NCBI RefSeq assembly: GCF_000308575.1
Contig: NZ_BAFZ01000048.1
Coordinates: 1 to 64,000, forward strand
From: Nocardia exalbida NBRC 100660
GTDB lineage: Bacteria > Actinomycetota > Actinomycetes > Mycobacteriales > Mycobacteriaceae
Direction of reading: 5' to 3'
Length of the DNA: 64,000 nt
Both the position numbers and the translations under genes were made by a program. Position 1 is the stretch's first letter, and every line of letters begins with the position of its first letter. The notes under the pieces were generated by a model. It ran no database searches and was not told where the DNA came from. It saw only the letters and a list, made by a program, of their open reading frames with translations. Positions 46,900 through 55,661 of this stretch are shown piece after piece.

Positions 46900-47214
46900 T
46901 CACGAGAGCTGGTGCGGAACGAGGCGCGCCGAACCCGCTGTGAGGTCTACGTCGTCGCGCGGCGGCGCGCCGTCGGAGGGGTCCTCCCGGTGCATCAGCG
47001 TCGTCAGGCGCTGCTCGAACTCGTGGTGTTTGCCGCCCTGGAAGACTGCCGTGACCTCCTCGAAGCCCGCGGCCGCCACGGGGCGGCCGGACCGCGCGCG
47101 AGTCCAGGGCAGTGCTCGGCTGCCGGTGAGCCTGTTCCAGGCCACTTCGGCGAAGGCCAGGAGGATGAGCAGCACCGCCAGGCCCGGAATGGTCATGGCC
47201 ACGAGGAGACCCAT
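46900..47214 (-). CDS. DUF6191 family small membrane protein
   Basis: The product has 104 residues from ATG 47214. One N-terminal membrane helix 'AMTIPGLAVLLILLAFAEVA' is followed by the DUF6191 pattern: 'GSRALPWTRARSGRPVAAAG', 'FEEVTAVFQGGKHHEFEQR', and 'DGAPPRDDVDLTAGSARLV'. These proteins are common in Nocardia, Rhodococcus and streptomycetes and have no known function. The polar part should be cytoplasmic. Convergent with the carbonic anhydrase gene across a shared terminator. The 427 bp to its right hold the leader of the next gene. Confidence 0.75.
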   Translation of the reverse strand: MGLLVAMTIPGLAVLLILLAFAEVAWNRLTGSRALPWTRARSGRPVAAAGFEEVTAVFQGGKHHEFEQRLTTLMHREDPSDGAPPRDDVDLTAGSARLVPHQLS

Positions 47215-47494
47215 GTCACCGACGCTACCCCCGGTACCGGCCGCAACGTCCTGAAGTGCAGGAATGGTACTCGTCAGTAGACAAATCGGGCATCGGATGT
47301 GGTTGCTATTGCGCCGCGATGTCCCTATCCTCGATGCCGTGCCGAATCCCGCCGACCGCCGCAGTGCAGCGCTCACCGTCGCAGACCGCGACAGCGCTCT
47401 GCTTTCGGCGTCGCTCATCGGGTCCTCCGTGGCTGCGCAGGCTACCGCCTCCGAGTCCGAGGTTCGCGCCGAGCTACTTCCGCTCACCGCGACG

Positions 47495-47575
47495 GTGGCG
47501 CCGCGTCCCCGAGTTCTCGTAGTAGCCCGCCGTAGCGGGGTCTGATCCGGGCCGGCCCCCTCGCTGCGGGCTTTT
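47495..47575 (+). promoter_or_regulatory. Putative Leu/Val attenuator: leader peptide plus terminator
   Basis: A short frame from GTG 47495 to TGA 47545 encodes MAPRPRVLVVARRSGV, with consecutive Val-Leu-Val-Val codons at 47513-47524. Immediately after these codons, GCCCGC (47525-47530) can pair with GCGGGC (47566-47571), extended by AGCG/CGCT and GGG/CCC, and is followed by TTTT (47572-47575): a terminator. A competing local hairpin is CCCGC/GCGGG (47526-47539). A ribosome stalled at the Val/Leu run would cover GCCCGC and prevent termination. The rest of 47215-47641 shows no convincing gene, though the leader frame is open back to an ATG at 47297 with more Leu codons. Confidence 0.6.
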
Positions 47576-47641
47576 CCACTTGTTAGTGCTGGTCCCCTCT
47601 GTCAACTGAGCCACGACATTCTTCGGGAAGACCTACTTTCA

Positions 47642-48079
47642 ATGACCATCCTGACTCTTGATACAGACCTGTTCCACGCCGCCGCTCCCAAGGCCCTACG
47701 TGCCGAAGCGGCCGGGCTGACCTCGGCGGAGTTCCACAGCCGCTACTGTGCGCACGGCGGTCCGATCCGCCTCGGGGAATGGTCGCCCGCCGGCGCAAGG
47801 ACCGCGGAGTTCACCGCCACGCTGGAGTTCGCCGGCCATCTGCGGACCGTCATCGCCACCGGCAGCCCCGTCGCGGCGATGACCTCGGCCCTCTACGAGG
47901 AGGGCTATCCCGTGGAGATCCTGCAATTCCACCAGCGGCGCACCGCGGAGGGCACCGCCACGTTCGTGCAGTGCGAATACAACGGCAGGCGCGGCTGGGG
48001 CGCGGCGATCGCGGACGACGGCGCCGAGTCGACGGTCCGCGCCATGATCGCGGGCGTCAACCTGCTCGGCGTGTCCTGA
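47642..48079 (+). CDS. Stand-alone LeuA allosteric (regulatory) domain protein
   Basis: The product has 145 residues. From about residue 50 it matches the C-terminal regulatory domain of 2-isopropylmalate synthase: 'GHLRTVIATGSPVAAMTSAL', 'GYPVEILQFHQRRTAEGTAT', then 'GWGAAIADDGAESTVRAMIA' and 'GVNLLGVS'. That domain binds leucine and inhibits LeuA. The catalytic TIM barrel is wholly absent; the first 50 residues are short and contain a Cys-His. It could be a free leucine sensor or a subunit that modulates LeuA. An attenuator-like leader sits upstream. The function is inferred. Confidence 0.75.
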   Translation: MTILTLDTDLFHAAAPKALRAEAAGLTSAEFHSRYCAHGGPIRLGEWSPAGARTAEFTATLEFAGHLRTVIATGSPVAAMTSALYEEGYPVEILQFHQRRTAEGTATFVQCEYNGRRGWGAAIADDGAESTVRAMIAGVNLLGVS

Positions 48080-48244
48080 GATCCGGTGTCCGGGCGCGGG
48101 GCGGCAGCACGTCGCCCCGCGCCCGGACGCTGACCGGTGGCCGGACGTGGAGCGAGCCCGGATACGGACTGCCGCTTTCGCGTGTCCGTACCCGGGCCCG
48201 AATCAATACCGTTGCGGCGCAAGGCCTGTCGCGCCGCGTGGTCG

Positions 48245-48616
48245 CTACTCGGCGGCCTGCTGCTGCTCGGCGATCTGCTTGCGCACCTCGTCCATGTCCA
48301 GCGCCTTGACCTGGCTCACCAGATCCTCGAGCGCCGCGGGCGGCAGTGCGCCGGGCTGCGCGAACACCAGCACGCCCTCCCGGAAAGCCATGATCGTCGG
48401 AATGGAGCGGATGTTAGCGGCCGCCGCGAGGCCCTGCTCGGATTCGGTGTCGACCTTTCCGTGCACCACGTCGGGGTGCTTGGCGGAGGAGGCCTCGAAA
48501 GTCGGTGCGAAACTCTTGCACGGACCGCACCAATCGGCCCAGAAATCGACGAGTACCACGTCGTTTCCGGTGACTACCTCGTCGAAGTTCTGCTGGGTCA
48601 GCGTCTGGGTGGCCAT
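48245..48616 (-). CDS. Thioredoxin
   Basis: This small dithiol oxidoreductase of the cytoplasm has 123 residues from ATG 48616 (GAGGA upstream). The active site is Trp29-Cys30-Gly-Pro-Cys33 in 'VDFWADWCGPCKSF', with the cis-Pro loop 'IRSIPTIMAFREG'. A C-terminal extension of about 15 residues (ending 'KQIAEQQQAAE') is polar and helical. It resembles the TrxA/TrxC type of actinobacteria rather than an exported thiol-disulfide protein. No thioredoxin reductase is nearby. It starts 47 bp after the end of the same-strand phosphoesterase gene, so they may share a transcript. Confidence 0.93.
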   Translation of the reverse strand: MATQTLTQQNFDEVVTGNDVVLVDFWADWCGPCKSFAPTFEASSAKHPDVVHGKVDTESEQGLAAAANIRSIPTIMAFREGVLVFAQPGALPPAALEDLVSQVKALDMDEVRKQIAEQQQAAE

Positions 48617-48663
48617 GACGTCCTCTCGTTTCGGTGTGCCTGCTACAACGCGGGCTGCTCCGG

Positions 48664-49194
48664 TTATCTTCCACGGCGGATCCGGCCGACCGGCCACTCG
48701 CGCCGCTGATCCCCGTCCCATCGACGGATACCCAGCACGGTCGCCGGAAAATCCCGGTCCCTGGCGACGGCGTGGATCGCCTCGCCGAGTTGGTGCGGCG
48801 GCACCCGCCTGGCCAGGGTGATGTGCGGGGTCCACGCGTCCGGTTGCACATTCGCAGGCACGCCGGGGCACGGGGAGATCGTGTGGAAGATCCGGCGGTG
48901 CAGGGTGAGCAGCGCCTCGGTCGGCACCACCAGCCGCACCAGGATGCAACGGCGCGCACCGAAGACCACCACGCCACCGAGCCGTACCGGGATCGGCGCG
49001 AAGATCTGCTCGTCGAGCGCCTGCTCGATGCGCGGCCAGATCTGCTTCGCCACCGCGGCGGTGATGTGCGGACGATTGGACTCGTCGGTGCGCGCGGCGA
49101 GACTCCGCACACCGGCCTCCGCGAGCAGTTGCCACTGCCTGCGGATCTCGGCGTCGGCGGCCTCGTCGAGGAGTAGTTCGACCGACTGCACCAT
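48664..49194 (-). CDS. 2H phosphoesterase (2'-5' RNA ligase / LigT-like)
   Basis: The product has 176 residues from ATG 49194. Two H-x-T motifs define the 2H phosphoesterase fold: 'RPHITAAV' and 'TPHITLAR', about 80 residues apart, with 'VVFGARRCILVRLV' as the core strand. LigT-type enzymes open 2',3'-cyclic phosphates or join tRNA halves by 2'-5' bonds in vitro; the cellular role in actinobacteria is unknown. Transcribed leftward with thioredoxin; divergent from the dehydrogenase gene at 49273. Confidence 0.85.
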   Translation of the reverse strand: MVQSVELLLDEAADAEIRRQWQLLAEAGVRSLAARTDESNRPHITAAVAKQIWPRIEQALDEQIFAPIPVRLGGVVVFGARRCILVRLVVPTEALLTLHRRIFHTISPCPGVPANVQPDAWTPHITLARRVPPHQLGEAIHAVARDRDFPATVLGIRRWDGDQRREWPVGRIRRGR

Positions 49195-49272
49195 GGTCCC
49201 CGAAGGTAACCGCACTCGGCGTGTCCGCGGGCCGCTTCGGGCAGCCGGGCGCGTCGGCGGGAGGATGTTGCG

Positions 49273-50367
49273 GTGAACGACGCGAACCAACCCCGCCGGA
49301 ACCGGGCGCTGCGGCTCGGCCTGATCGATGGCGACGGTATCGGCCCCGAAGTGGTGCGAGCGGCCGGGCAGGTGGTCGACGAGGCGCTGGCCGCCGCGGG
49401 CGCCCCGCCGGTCGAATGGGTGCCGCTGCTGATGGGGCACCGCGCCATCGACGAGTTCGGCACCCCGCTGCCCGAGCAGACGCTCGAGGAGTTGGCCGGG
49501 GTGGACGCGTGGATTCTCGGCCCGCACGACAACGCGTCCTATCCGGCCGAACATCGCGTCGCGCCCGGCGGCCTGATCCGCAAGCATTTCGGCCTCTACG
49601 CCAATATCCGTCCCGCGCGTGCCTTCGCCGGTGTGCACGCCGCGGCGCCGGACATCGACCTGGTGATCGTGCGGGAGAACAGCGAAGGGTTCTACGCCGA
49701 CCGCAACATGTTCGCCGGGTCGGGGGAGTTCCGGCCGACGCCGGATGTCGCGATGTCGGTGGGGCTGGTGACCCGTGCGGCCTGCGAGCGGATCGCGCAC
49801 GAGGCGTTCCGGCTGGCCGCGACACGGCGCAAGCGGGTGACCATCGTGCACAAGGCCAATGTCCTGCCGTTGACGATGGGGCTGTTCCGCGACGTCTGCC
49901 TCGAGGTCGGCCGGGCGTACCCGGGGATCGAGGTGGACGACGAACACGTCGACGCGGCGGCCGCGCACCTGGTCCGAGCCGCCGCCGACTACGACGTACT
50001 GGTCACCGAGAACCTGTTCGGTGACATCCTGTCCGACCTGGCCGGGGAATTGAGCGGATCGCTCGGGCTGGCCGCGTCGCTGAACTGTTCGGCCACCACG
50101 GCGATGGCCCAGGCGGTGCACGGCGCGGCGCCGTCGCTGGCCGGGCACAACCGGGCGAACCCGGCGGCGCTGCAGTTGTCGTCGGCGATGCTGTTGCGCT
50201 GGCTGGCGACCCGGGACGCCGAGGTGACCTTGGCGCGCGCGGGCGAGCGGATCGAGCGGGCCGTGGCCGCGACCTTCGAGGCGGGCATCGCCACCGCCGA
50301 CCTCGGGGGGCTGGCCTCCACCAGTGAGTTCACCGAGCAGGTGTGCGCCAGGGTGCACCGCCGGTAG
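49273..50367 (+). CDS. Isocitrate/isopropylmalate dehydrogenase family protein
   Basis: The product has 364 residues from GTG 49273, with GGAGG 8 nt upstream. It has the beta-decarboxylating dehydrogenase fold: 'IDGDGIGPEVVRAAG' (N-terminal signature), 'LVIVRENSEGFYADRNMF' (substrate Arg and Tyr), 'VTIVHKANVLPLTMGLFRDV' (catalytic Lys) and 'NLFGDILSDLAGELSGSLGL' (metal Asp residues). The substrate may be isopropylmalate, isocitrate, tartrate or homoisocitrate-like. It resembles the non-canonical members more than leuB. It lies near the LeuA-domain protein, but no leuC or leuD is present. Confidence 0.85.
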   Translation: MNDANQPRRNRALRLGLIDGDGIGPEVVRAAGQVVDEALAAAGAPPVEWVPLLMGHRAIDEFGTPLPEQTLEELAGVDAWILGPHDNASYPAEHRVAPGGLIRKHFGLYANIRPARAFAGVHAAAPDIDLVIVRENSEGFYADRNMFAGSGEFRPTPDVAMSVGLVTRAACERIAHEAFRLAATRRKRVTIVHKANVLPLTMGLFRDVCLEVGRAYPGIEVDDEHVDAAAAHLVRAAADYDVLVTENLFGDILSDLAGELSGSLGLAASLNCSATTAMAQAVHGAAPSLAGHNRANPAALQLSSAMLLRWLATRDAEVTLARAGERIERAVAATFEAGIATADLGGLASTSEFTEQVCARVHRR

Positions 50368-50614
50368 CCGGAGCCGGTCATTCGTACGCCGTCGGCGTTC
50401 GCTCGCCCGGGGCGCCGCACGGCCCGCGCCCGGTCCTGAATTCGCAGGTCAGCGACCGGGAGGGTAGGGTGTGCCGCCGGTGAACCGGCATCGGACGGCG
50501 CGCCCGGTCGTGTTGCTGTTGCATTACTGTCCAGCGCGGAGCGCCCTGGTCGCTTAGATTGCCAAACGGGTGGTAACGCCCGGGTTTCGTGGAGCCGAAA
50601 TGTGGAGGGCTGTT

Positions 50615-51523
50615 GTGTCTGATCGTTCGTTTCTCGGCAGGCGCGCCCTGCGAGCCACCATGGGTGCGCTCGCCGCGGGTGCGTTGGTACTGACGGGCTG
50701 TACTACGAACACCGAGGACACCGGACCCTCGGCGGCCAAGGTGCAGGTGGACAAGGTCGACGAGATCGCCGCGCAACTCCCCGACAAGATCAAGCAGTCC
50801 GGCAAGCTCGCCATCGGCGTGAACATCCCCTACCAGCCGAACGAGTACAAGGACGCCAGCGGCCGGATCGTCGGCTTCGACGTGGACCTGATGGACGCGG
50901 TCGCCTCCGTGCTCGGCGTCGAGGCCGAATACGTCGAGTCGGCCTTCGAGAAGATCATCCCCTCGATCCAGGCCGGAACCTACGACGTGGGCATGTCGTC
51001 GATCACCGACTCCAGGGAGCGCGAGCAGCAGGTCGACTTCACCACCTACTTCAACGCGGGCGTCCAGTGGGCCCAGCAGAAGGGCAAGCCGGTCGACCCG
51101 GAGAACGCCTGCGGCAAGAAGGTCGCCGTGCAGGCCACCACGGTGGAGCACACCGACGAGGTGCCCGCCAAGAGCGCCAAGTGCGTCGCCGAGGGCAAAC
51201 CCGCCATCGACATCAAGCCGTTCGACGAGCAGAGCGCCGCGACCAACGCGCTGGTGCTCGGCCAGGTCGACGCCATGTCGGCCGACTCACCGGTGACGGC
51301 GTACGCGATCAAGCAGAGCGGCGGCAAGATCGAGAACGCGGGCCCGGTGTTCGACTCCGCGCCCTACGGCTGGGCGGTGCCCAAGGGCGCGCCGCTGGCC
51401 GCCGTGCTGCAGAAGGCGGTCCAGCACCTGATCGACACCGGCAAGTACCTCGAGATCACGAAGAACTGGGGCGTCCAGGAAGGCGCCATCACCAAGTCCG
51501 TCGTCAACGGCGCTGTGAGCTGA
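50615..51523 (+). CDS. Polar amino-acid ABC transporter, substrate-binding lipoprotein
   Basis: The product has 302 residues from GTG 50615, with AGGG at 6 nt; an ATG at 50600 lies too near that site. The lipobox 'LVLTGC' marks a lipoprotein. A 50-residue linker precedes a family-3 binding domain: 'LAIGVNIPYQPNEYKDASGR', 'GFDVDLMDAVASVLGVE', 'AGTYDVGMSSITDSREREQQ', 'AVDAMSADSP'-like hinge and a C-terminal 'YLEITKNWGVQEG'. It probably binds glutamate or another polar amino acid. It heads a complete operon with permease and ATPase. Confidence 0.93.
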   Translation: MSDRSFLGRRALRATMGALAAGALVLTGCTTNTEDTGPSAAKVQVDKVDEIAAQLPDKIKQSGKLAIGVNIPYQPNEYKDASGRIVGFDVDLMDAVASVLGVEAEYVESAFEKIIPSIQAGTYDVGMSSITDSREREQQVDFTTYFNAGVQWAQQKGKPVDPENACGKKVAVQATTVEHTDEVPAKSAKCVAEGKPAIDIKPFDEQSAATNALVLGQVDAMSADSPVTAYAIKQSGGKIENAGPVFDSAPYGWAVPKGAPLAAVLQKAVQHLIDTGKYLEITKNWGVQEGAITKSVVNGAVS

Positions 51524-51526
51524 TCG

Positions 51527-52486
51527 ATGGCGGACGACGACACTCGGCCGGCGCCCGGCGATCCCGGGCCCGGCGGAGCGGATCAGGCGCGGGAGCCGGA
51601 GCCGATCAAAGCGGTTCCGCTGCGCAGGCCGGGGCGCTGGATAGCGGCGGCGGTCATCCTCGTCTTGGTGGCGCTGTTCGTCTACGGCGCCGCGACGAAC
51701 CCGGCCTATCGCTGGGATACCTACGGGAAATACCTGTTCGACACCCGGATCACCGCGGGCGCCATCGTGACGCTGGAGCTGACCGTGTGCGCGATGGCGA
51801 TCGCGGTCGCGCTCGGGACGACACTCGCCGTCATGCGGCTGTCACCGAATCCGGTGTTGCGGAGCACGGCGTGGGTGTATCTCTGGATCTTCCGCGGCAC
51901 CCCGGTGTTCGTGCAGCTGGTGTTCTGGGGGTTGGTCCCCTCGCTGTACCGGCAGATCCACCTGGGCGTTCCGTTCGGGCCGCAGTTCTTCGAGTTCGAC
52001 GTGCAGCACCTGCAGGCCGCGTTCGCCTTCGCGGTGCTCGGCCTCGGTCTCAACGAAGCCGCCTACATGGCCGAAATCGTCCGGGCCGGAATCAATTCCG
52101 TCGGTGAGGGGCAGCGGGAGGCGTCGTTCGCGCTCGGCATGTCCTGGAGCCAGACCATGCGCCGCACGGTGCTGCCGCAGGCCATGCGCGTGATCATCCC
52201 GCCGACCGGCAACGAGCTCATCGGCATGCTGAAGACCACCTCGCTGGTCACCGGCATCCCGCTGAGCACCGATCTGTTCGGCCGGGCGCGCGACATCTAC
52301 GGCGTGAACTTCCAGCCCATCCCGCTGCTGCTGGTCGCCGCCACCTGGTACTTGGCCATCACGAGTGTGCTCATGGTCGGGCAGTACTACTTGGAGCGCT
52401 ACTACTCGCGCGGCGTCTCCCGCAGGTTGACCGGCAAGCAGCTGCAGGAACTCGCCGACGCTCAGCAGGTGGAGAAGGCGAAATGA
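51527..52486 (+). CDS. Polar amino-acid ABC transporter, permease
   Basis: The product has 319 residues. A hydrophilic N-terminal tail of about 35 residues leads into helix 1 '[20 protein letters not shown]'. The HisM/GlnP-type permease core has '[19 protein letters not shown]', '[20 protein letters not shown]' and the coupling loop '[20 protein letters not shown]'. It is longer than the single-domain permease at 28514. It starts 3 bp after the binding protein and overlaps the ATPase gene by 4 nt. An inner-membrane homodimer is expected, since only one permease gene is present. Confidence 0.93.
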   Translation: MADDDTRPAPGDPGPGGADQAREPEPIKAVPLRRPGRWIAAAVILVLVALFVYGAATNPAYRWDTYGKYLFDTRITAGAIVTLELTVCAMAIAVALGTTLAVMRLSPNPVLRSTAWVYLWIFRGTPVFVQLVFWGLVPSLYRQIHLGVPFGPQFFEFDVQHLQAAFAFAVLGLGLNEAAYMAEIVRAGINSVGEGQREASFALGMSWSQTMRRTVLPQAMRVIIPPTGNELIGMLKTTSLVTGIPLSTDLFGRARDIYGVNFQPIPLLLVAATWYLAITSVLMVGQYYLERYYSRGVSRRLTGKQLQELADAQQVEKAK

Positions 52487-53271
52487 GCGTGAATGTCGAG
52501 AAGACCACCGCTGCTCCGATGATCGTCGCGGACCGGGTCTGCAAGAACTTCGGCGCGCTACAGGTACTCAAGGGCGTTTCCCTCGAAGTGGGCCGCGGCG
52601 AGGTGATGTGCCTGATCGGTCCGTCCGGCTCGGGCAAGTCCACCTTCCTGCGCTGCATCAATCACCTGGAACAGGTGAACGCGGGCCGGCTCTACGTCGA
52701 CGGCGAGATCGTGGGCTACCGGGAGAAGAACGGCAGGCTCTACGAGATGCACCCGCGCGACGCGGCCAAGCAGCGCCGCGAGATCGGCATGGTGTTCCAG
52801 CACTTCAACCTGTTCCCGCACCGGACCGCGCTGGAGAACGTCATCGAGGCGCCCACCCAGGTGAAGAAACAGCGCAAGGCGGACGCGGTGACCAGGGCGA
52901 GGGAACTGCTGGACCGGGTCGGCCTGGCGGACAAGGCGAACGCCTACCCGGCTCAGCTGTCCGGCGGTCAGCAGCAGCGCGTGGCGATCGCCCGTGCGCT
53001 GGCCATGGACCCCAAGCTCATGCTGTTCGACGAGCCGACCTCCGCGCTGGATCCGGAGCTGGTCGGGGAGGTCCTCACGGTCATGCGGGAACTGGCTCGC
53101 TCGGGCATGACGATGGTCGTGGTGACCCACGAGATGGGCTTCGCGCGGGAGGTCGCCGATCAGTTGGTCTTCATGGACGGCGGGGTGGTCGTGGAGGCGG
53201 GAGCGCCCAGGGAGCTGCTGGCCGATCCGCGGCAGGAGCGCACCAAGGCGTTCCTTTCGCGCCTGCTCTGA
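52483..53271 (+). CDS. Polar amino-acid ABC transporter, ATP-binding protein (GlnQ-like)
   Basis: The product has 262 residues from ATG 52483, overlapping the permease by 4 nt. It has a full set of ABC motifs: Walker A 'GPSGSGKST', Q-loop '[11 protein letters not shown]', signature '[15 protein letters not shown]', Walker B '[14 protein letters not shown]' and H-switch '[16 protein letters not shown]'. The insertion '[20 protein letters not shown]' between Walker A and the Q-loop is seen in actinobacterial members. It completes the importer begun at 50615 and is the only GlnQ-type ATPase in the window, so it could also serve the permease at 28514. Confidence 0.95.
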   Translation: MSVNVEKTTAAPMIVADRVCKNFGALQVLKGVSLEVGRGEVMCLIGPSGSGKSTFLRCINHLEQVNAGRLYVDGEIVGYREKNGRLYEMHPRDAAKQRREIGMVFQHFNLFPHRTALENVIEAPTQVKKQRKADAVTRARELLDRVGLADKANAYPAQLSGGQQQRVAIARALAMDPKLMLFDEPTSALDPELVGEVLTVMRELARSGMTMVVVTHEMGFAREVADQLVFMDGGVVVEAGAPRELLADPRQERTKAFLSRLL

Positions 53272-53277
53272 GCCGAC

Positions 53278-54177
53278 TCACGCGTCGGCGCGCAGGGCGA
53301 TGCGCAGCTGCCCGAGCAGGACTTTGGCCGCCGGGCTCGCGGGACGGTCGGTGCGCCAGGCCAGCGCCAGGCGCCCGCGCAGTTCCGGCTCGGCGATGCG
53401 GGCGGTCCGCACCCCGAAAGCCGCGGCCTCCTCGGCGGTGAGTTCGGGTACGACGGCGACGCCGAGTCCGCGTGCGGCGAGGCGCAGCAGCAGGGCGGGC
53501 GCCGCCGCCTCGTAGGCAATGCCGGGCTCGAATCCGGCTGCCGCGCAGGCTCGCTCGAAGACGCCGCGAATGCCGGTGCCCGGCGTGAGGCAGATCAGCG
53601 GGCGATCCCGCAGCGCGGTGAGCGCGACCTCATCGCCAAAGCCGGGATCCGCCGCGGCCACCGCGGCCACCACCGCCGTCTCCAGCACCACTTCGATGCC
53701 GATGGCCGGATCGAGTTCCGTGCCGGTCATCCCGACCAGGGCCATATCCAGCTCACCGCGGCCGAGCGCGGCGAGCATCCGCTCGGAGGTGTCCTCGGTC
53801 AGGCTGATGCCGATCTGCGGGTGGTCGTGGTGGAAATCGGCGAGCACGGCGGCGACGTCGAATTCCTCGACCGCTGCCCCGGAGATCAGCCCGACCCGGA
53901 CCTGACCCCATAGCAAGCCGGTGAACTCCTCCGTCGTGTGGGTGATCCGCTCGGTGGCGGCCAGCGCCGCCCGCGCGTGCGGCAGGACGGCGGCGCCGAC
54001 CTCGGTCGGAGTCACCGTGCGACCGCCACGGTCCAGCAGTGGGTGGCCGAGTTCGCGCTCCAATTGCCGGATCTGCGCGCTGAGCCCCGGCTGGGCCAAG
54101 TGCAGCCGAGCAGCCGCGCGAGTGAAGCTCGCCTCCTGGACGACGGTGACGAAGTAGCGCAGCTGCCGCAATTCCAT
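53278..54177 (-). CDS. LysR-family transcriptional regulator
   Basis: The product has 299 residues from ATG 54177; an upstream TTG at 54183 is less likely. The N-terminal winged helix is 'MELRQLRYFVTVVQEASFTR' with recognition helix 'AQPGLSAQIRQLERELG'. The effector domain (about 90-295) has 'VRVGLISGAAVEEFDVAAVL', 'LDMALVGMTG' and 'PLICLTPGTGIRGVFERAC'. LysR proteins usually activate a divergent gene in response to a ligand. It is divergent from a flavin oxidase with dyads in the 71-bp gap, so it probably controls it. It is convergent with the ABC ATPase, 6 bp apart. Confidence 0.93.
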   Translation of the reverse strand: MELRQLRYFVTVVQEASFTRAAARLHLAQPGLSAQIRQLERELGHPLLDRGGRTVTPTEVGAAVLPHARAALAATERITHTTEEFTGLLWGQVRVGLISGAAVEEFDVAAVLADFHHDHPQIGISLTEDTSERMLAALGRGELDMALVGMTGTELDPAIGIEVVLETAVVAAVAAADPGFGDEVALTALRDRPLICLTPGTGIRGVFERACAAAGFEPGIAYEAAAPALLLRLAARGLGVAVVPELTAEEAAAFGVRTARIAEPELRGRLALAWRTDRPASPAAKVLLGQLRIALRADA

Positions 54178-54188
54178 AAGCAACCATT

Positions 54189-54222
54189 ATAGGAACAAGA
54201 AGAACTATCTGTTTTACTTCTT
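54189..54222. promoter_or_regulatory. LysR-type operator region
   Basis: ATAG (54189-54192) and CTAT (54205-54208) form a dyad around 12 nt, and AAGAAG (54197-54202) pairs with CTTCTT (54217-54222). This AT-rich stretch between the divergent genes suits a LysR recognition and activation site pair. Confidence 0.5.
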
Positions 54223-54248
54223 GCAGCTCGTGCAGCAGGGTCGGTGTC

Positions 54249-55583
54249 ATGGGAAACAACATCTTCACCGGCCCGGTCTTCCGTCCGGGCGACGGGGGCT
54301 ATGACGCGGAGATCGCCGGGTTCCAGACCGCCTACACGCACCGGCCCGGGTTGATCGTCGGCGCCGTGCACGCCGAAGACGTACGCGCCGCCGTGGAGTA
54401 CGCCGCGCGCCGCGAGCTGCCGATCGCCGTGCAGGCCACCGGCCACGGTCTGTCCGTCGCCACGGACGGCGGCGTGCTGATCAGCACGCGGCGGATGACC
54501 GGCATCCGGATCGATCCGGCCCGCCGGACCGCGCGGGTCGGCGCGGGGGTGCGCGCGGGCGCGCTGGTCGACGCCGCGGCCGAGCACGGGCTCGCGCCGT
54601 TGAACGGTTCGTCGCCGTCGGTAGGTGTGGTGGGCTACCTGCTCGGCGGGGGAGTCGGGCTGCTCGCGCGGCAGTTCGGGTACGCGGCCGAGCACGTGCG
54701 GACGATCGAGCTGGTCACCGCCGACGGCCGGGTGCGCACGCTGACACCGGACGACGAGCTGTTCGGCGCCGTCCTCGGCAGCGGAGGCAACTTCGGCGTG
54801 GTCACGGCGCTGGAGGTCGGGCTGGTCCCCGTCACGACGGTGTACGGCGGACAGCTCGTGTTCGACACGCCGCTGGTCGAGCGGGCGCTGGAGGCGTGGC
54901 GGCGCTGGACGGCGACCGTGCCGGAAGAACTGACCTCGACGGTGAGCATGCTCGCCTTCCCGGACATTCCGCAGGTCCCCGCACCGATGCGCGGGCGGTA
55001 CGTCGCCTCGATCCGCATCGCGTACAGCGGTCTCGCCGAGGAAGGCGAGCGTCTGGTCGCACCGCTGCGGGCGGTGGGGGAACGACTGAAGGACGACCTG
55101 CGCGCGATGCCGTACACCGAGTCGCACACCATTCACAGCGACCCCGACCAGCCGCATGCCTACGCCGCCACCAACGCACTGCTCGGCGAGTTCACCGAGG
55201 AGACGGCCGCGGCGTTGCTCGAGGTCTCGGGACCGGAATCCGGCGCCGGAGCGGTTGTCGACGTCCGTCACCTCGGTGGCGCGCTGGCTCGTGCGGGCGA
55301 CGCCGGAATCGCGGTGGACCATCGCGAAGCCGCCTACATCGTGCGGATCATCACCGGCCCGGAGGGCGCCGCGGCCCGAGGCGGCATCCGTGCCGCGCTG
55401 ACGCCGTGGACGCAGGGACACAGCCTCAATTTCCTCTACGGCGCGGGCGCCGACGCGGACGAGGCGCAGACCCGCGCGGGCTATCGGCCGGACACCTACG
55501 CCCGGCTGGCCGCGCTCAAGGCCCGGCACGATCCGCGCAACCTGTTCCGCTTCAACCGCAACATCCGGCCGCACGCAGGGTGA
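54249..55583 (+). CDS. FAD-linked oxidase (VAO/BBE-type)
   Basis: The product has 444 residues with a PCMH FAD-binding domain and a C-terminal BBE segment. 'VQATGHGLS' gives the His that normally binds FAD through the 8-alpha carbon, and 'SPSVGVVGYLLGGGVGLLAR' is the nucleotide-binding loop. The second covalent position of bicovalent oxidases (a Cys just before the GVG segment) is Ser here, so monocovalent attachment is likelier. The C-terminus 'RLAALKARHDPRNLFRFNRN' is the BBE motif. No signal peptide is seen. Substrates of the family include sugars and secondary metabolites. Probably controlled by the divergent LysR. Confidence 0.88.
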   Translation: MGNNIFTGPVFRPGDGGYDAEIAGFQTAYTHRPGLIVGAVHAEDVRAAVEYAARRELPIAVQATGHGLSVATDGGVLISTRRMTGIRIDPARRTARVGAGVRAGALVDAAAEHGLAPLNGSSPSVGVVGYLLGGGVGLLARQFGYAAEHVRTIELVTADGRVRTLTPDDELFGAVLGSGGNFGVVTALEVGLVPVTTVYGGQLVFDTPLVERALEAWRRWTATVPEELTSTVSMLAFPDIPQVPAPMRGRYVASIRIAYSGLAEEGERLVAPLRAVGERLKDDLRAMPYTESHTIHSDPDQPHAYAATNALLGEFTEETAAALLEVSGPESGAGAVVDVRHLGGALARAGDAGIAVDHREAAYIVRIITGPEGAAARGGIRAALTPWTQGHSLNFLYGAGADADEAQTRAGYRPDTYARLAALKARHDPRNLFRFNRNIRPHAG

Positions 55584-55624
55584 TCTCCCGCCGCCGCGCC
55601 TGGTGTGGCGCGGCGGCGCCATGC

Positions 55625-55649
55625 TATCTTCGTGATATCACTTTGATAT
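55625..55649 (+). promoter_or_regulatory. Promoter and palindromic operator of the SPFH gene
   Basis: TATCTT (55625-55630) fits a -10. GTGATATCAC (55632-55641), a perfect 10-bp palindrome, lies at the expected start site. TGATAT occurs at 55633 and again at 55644, 11 bp apart on the same helix face. The ribosome-binding site GGAGG follows. The pattern suits a ribbon-helix-helix repressor. Confidence 0.55.
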
Positions 55650-55661
55650 TCGGAGGATGTC

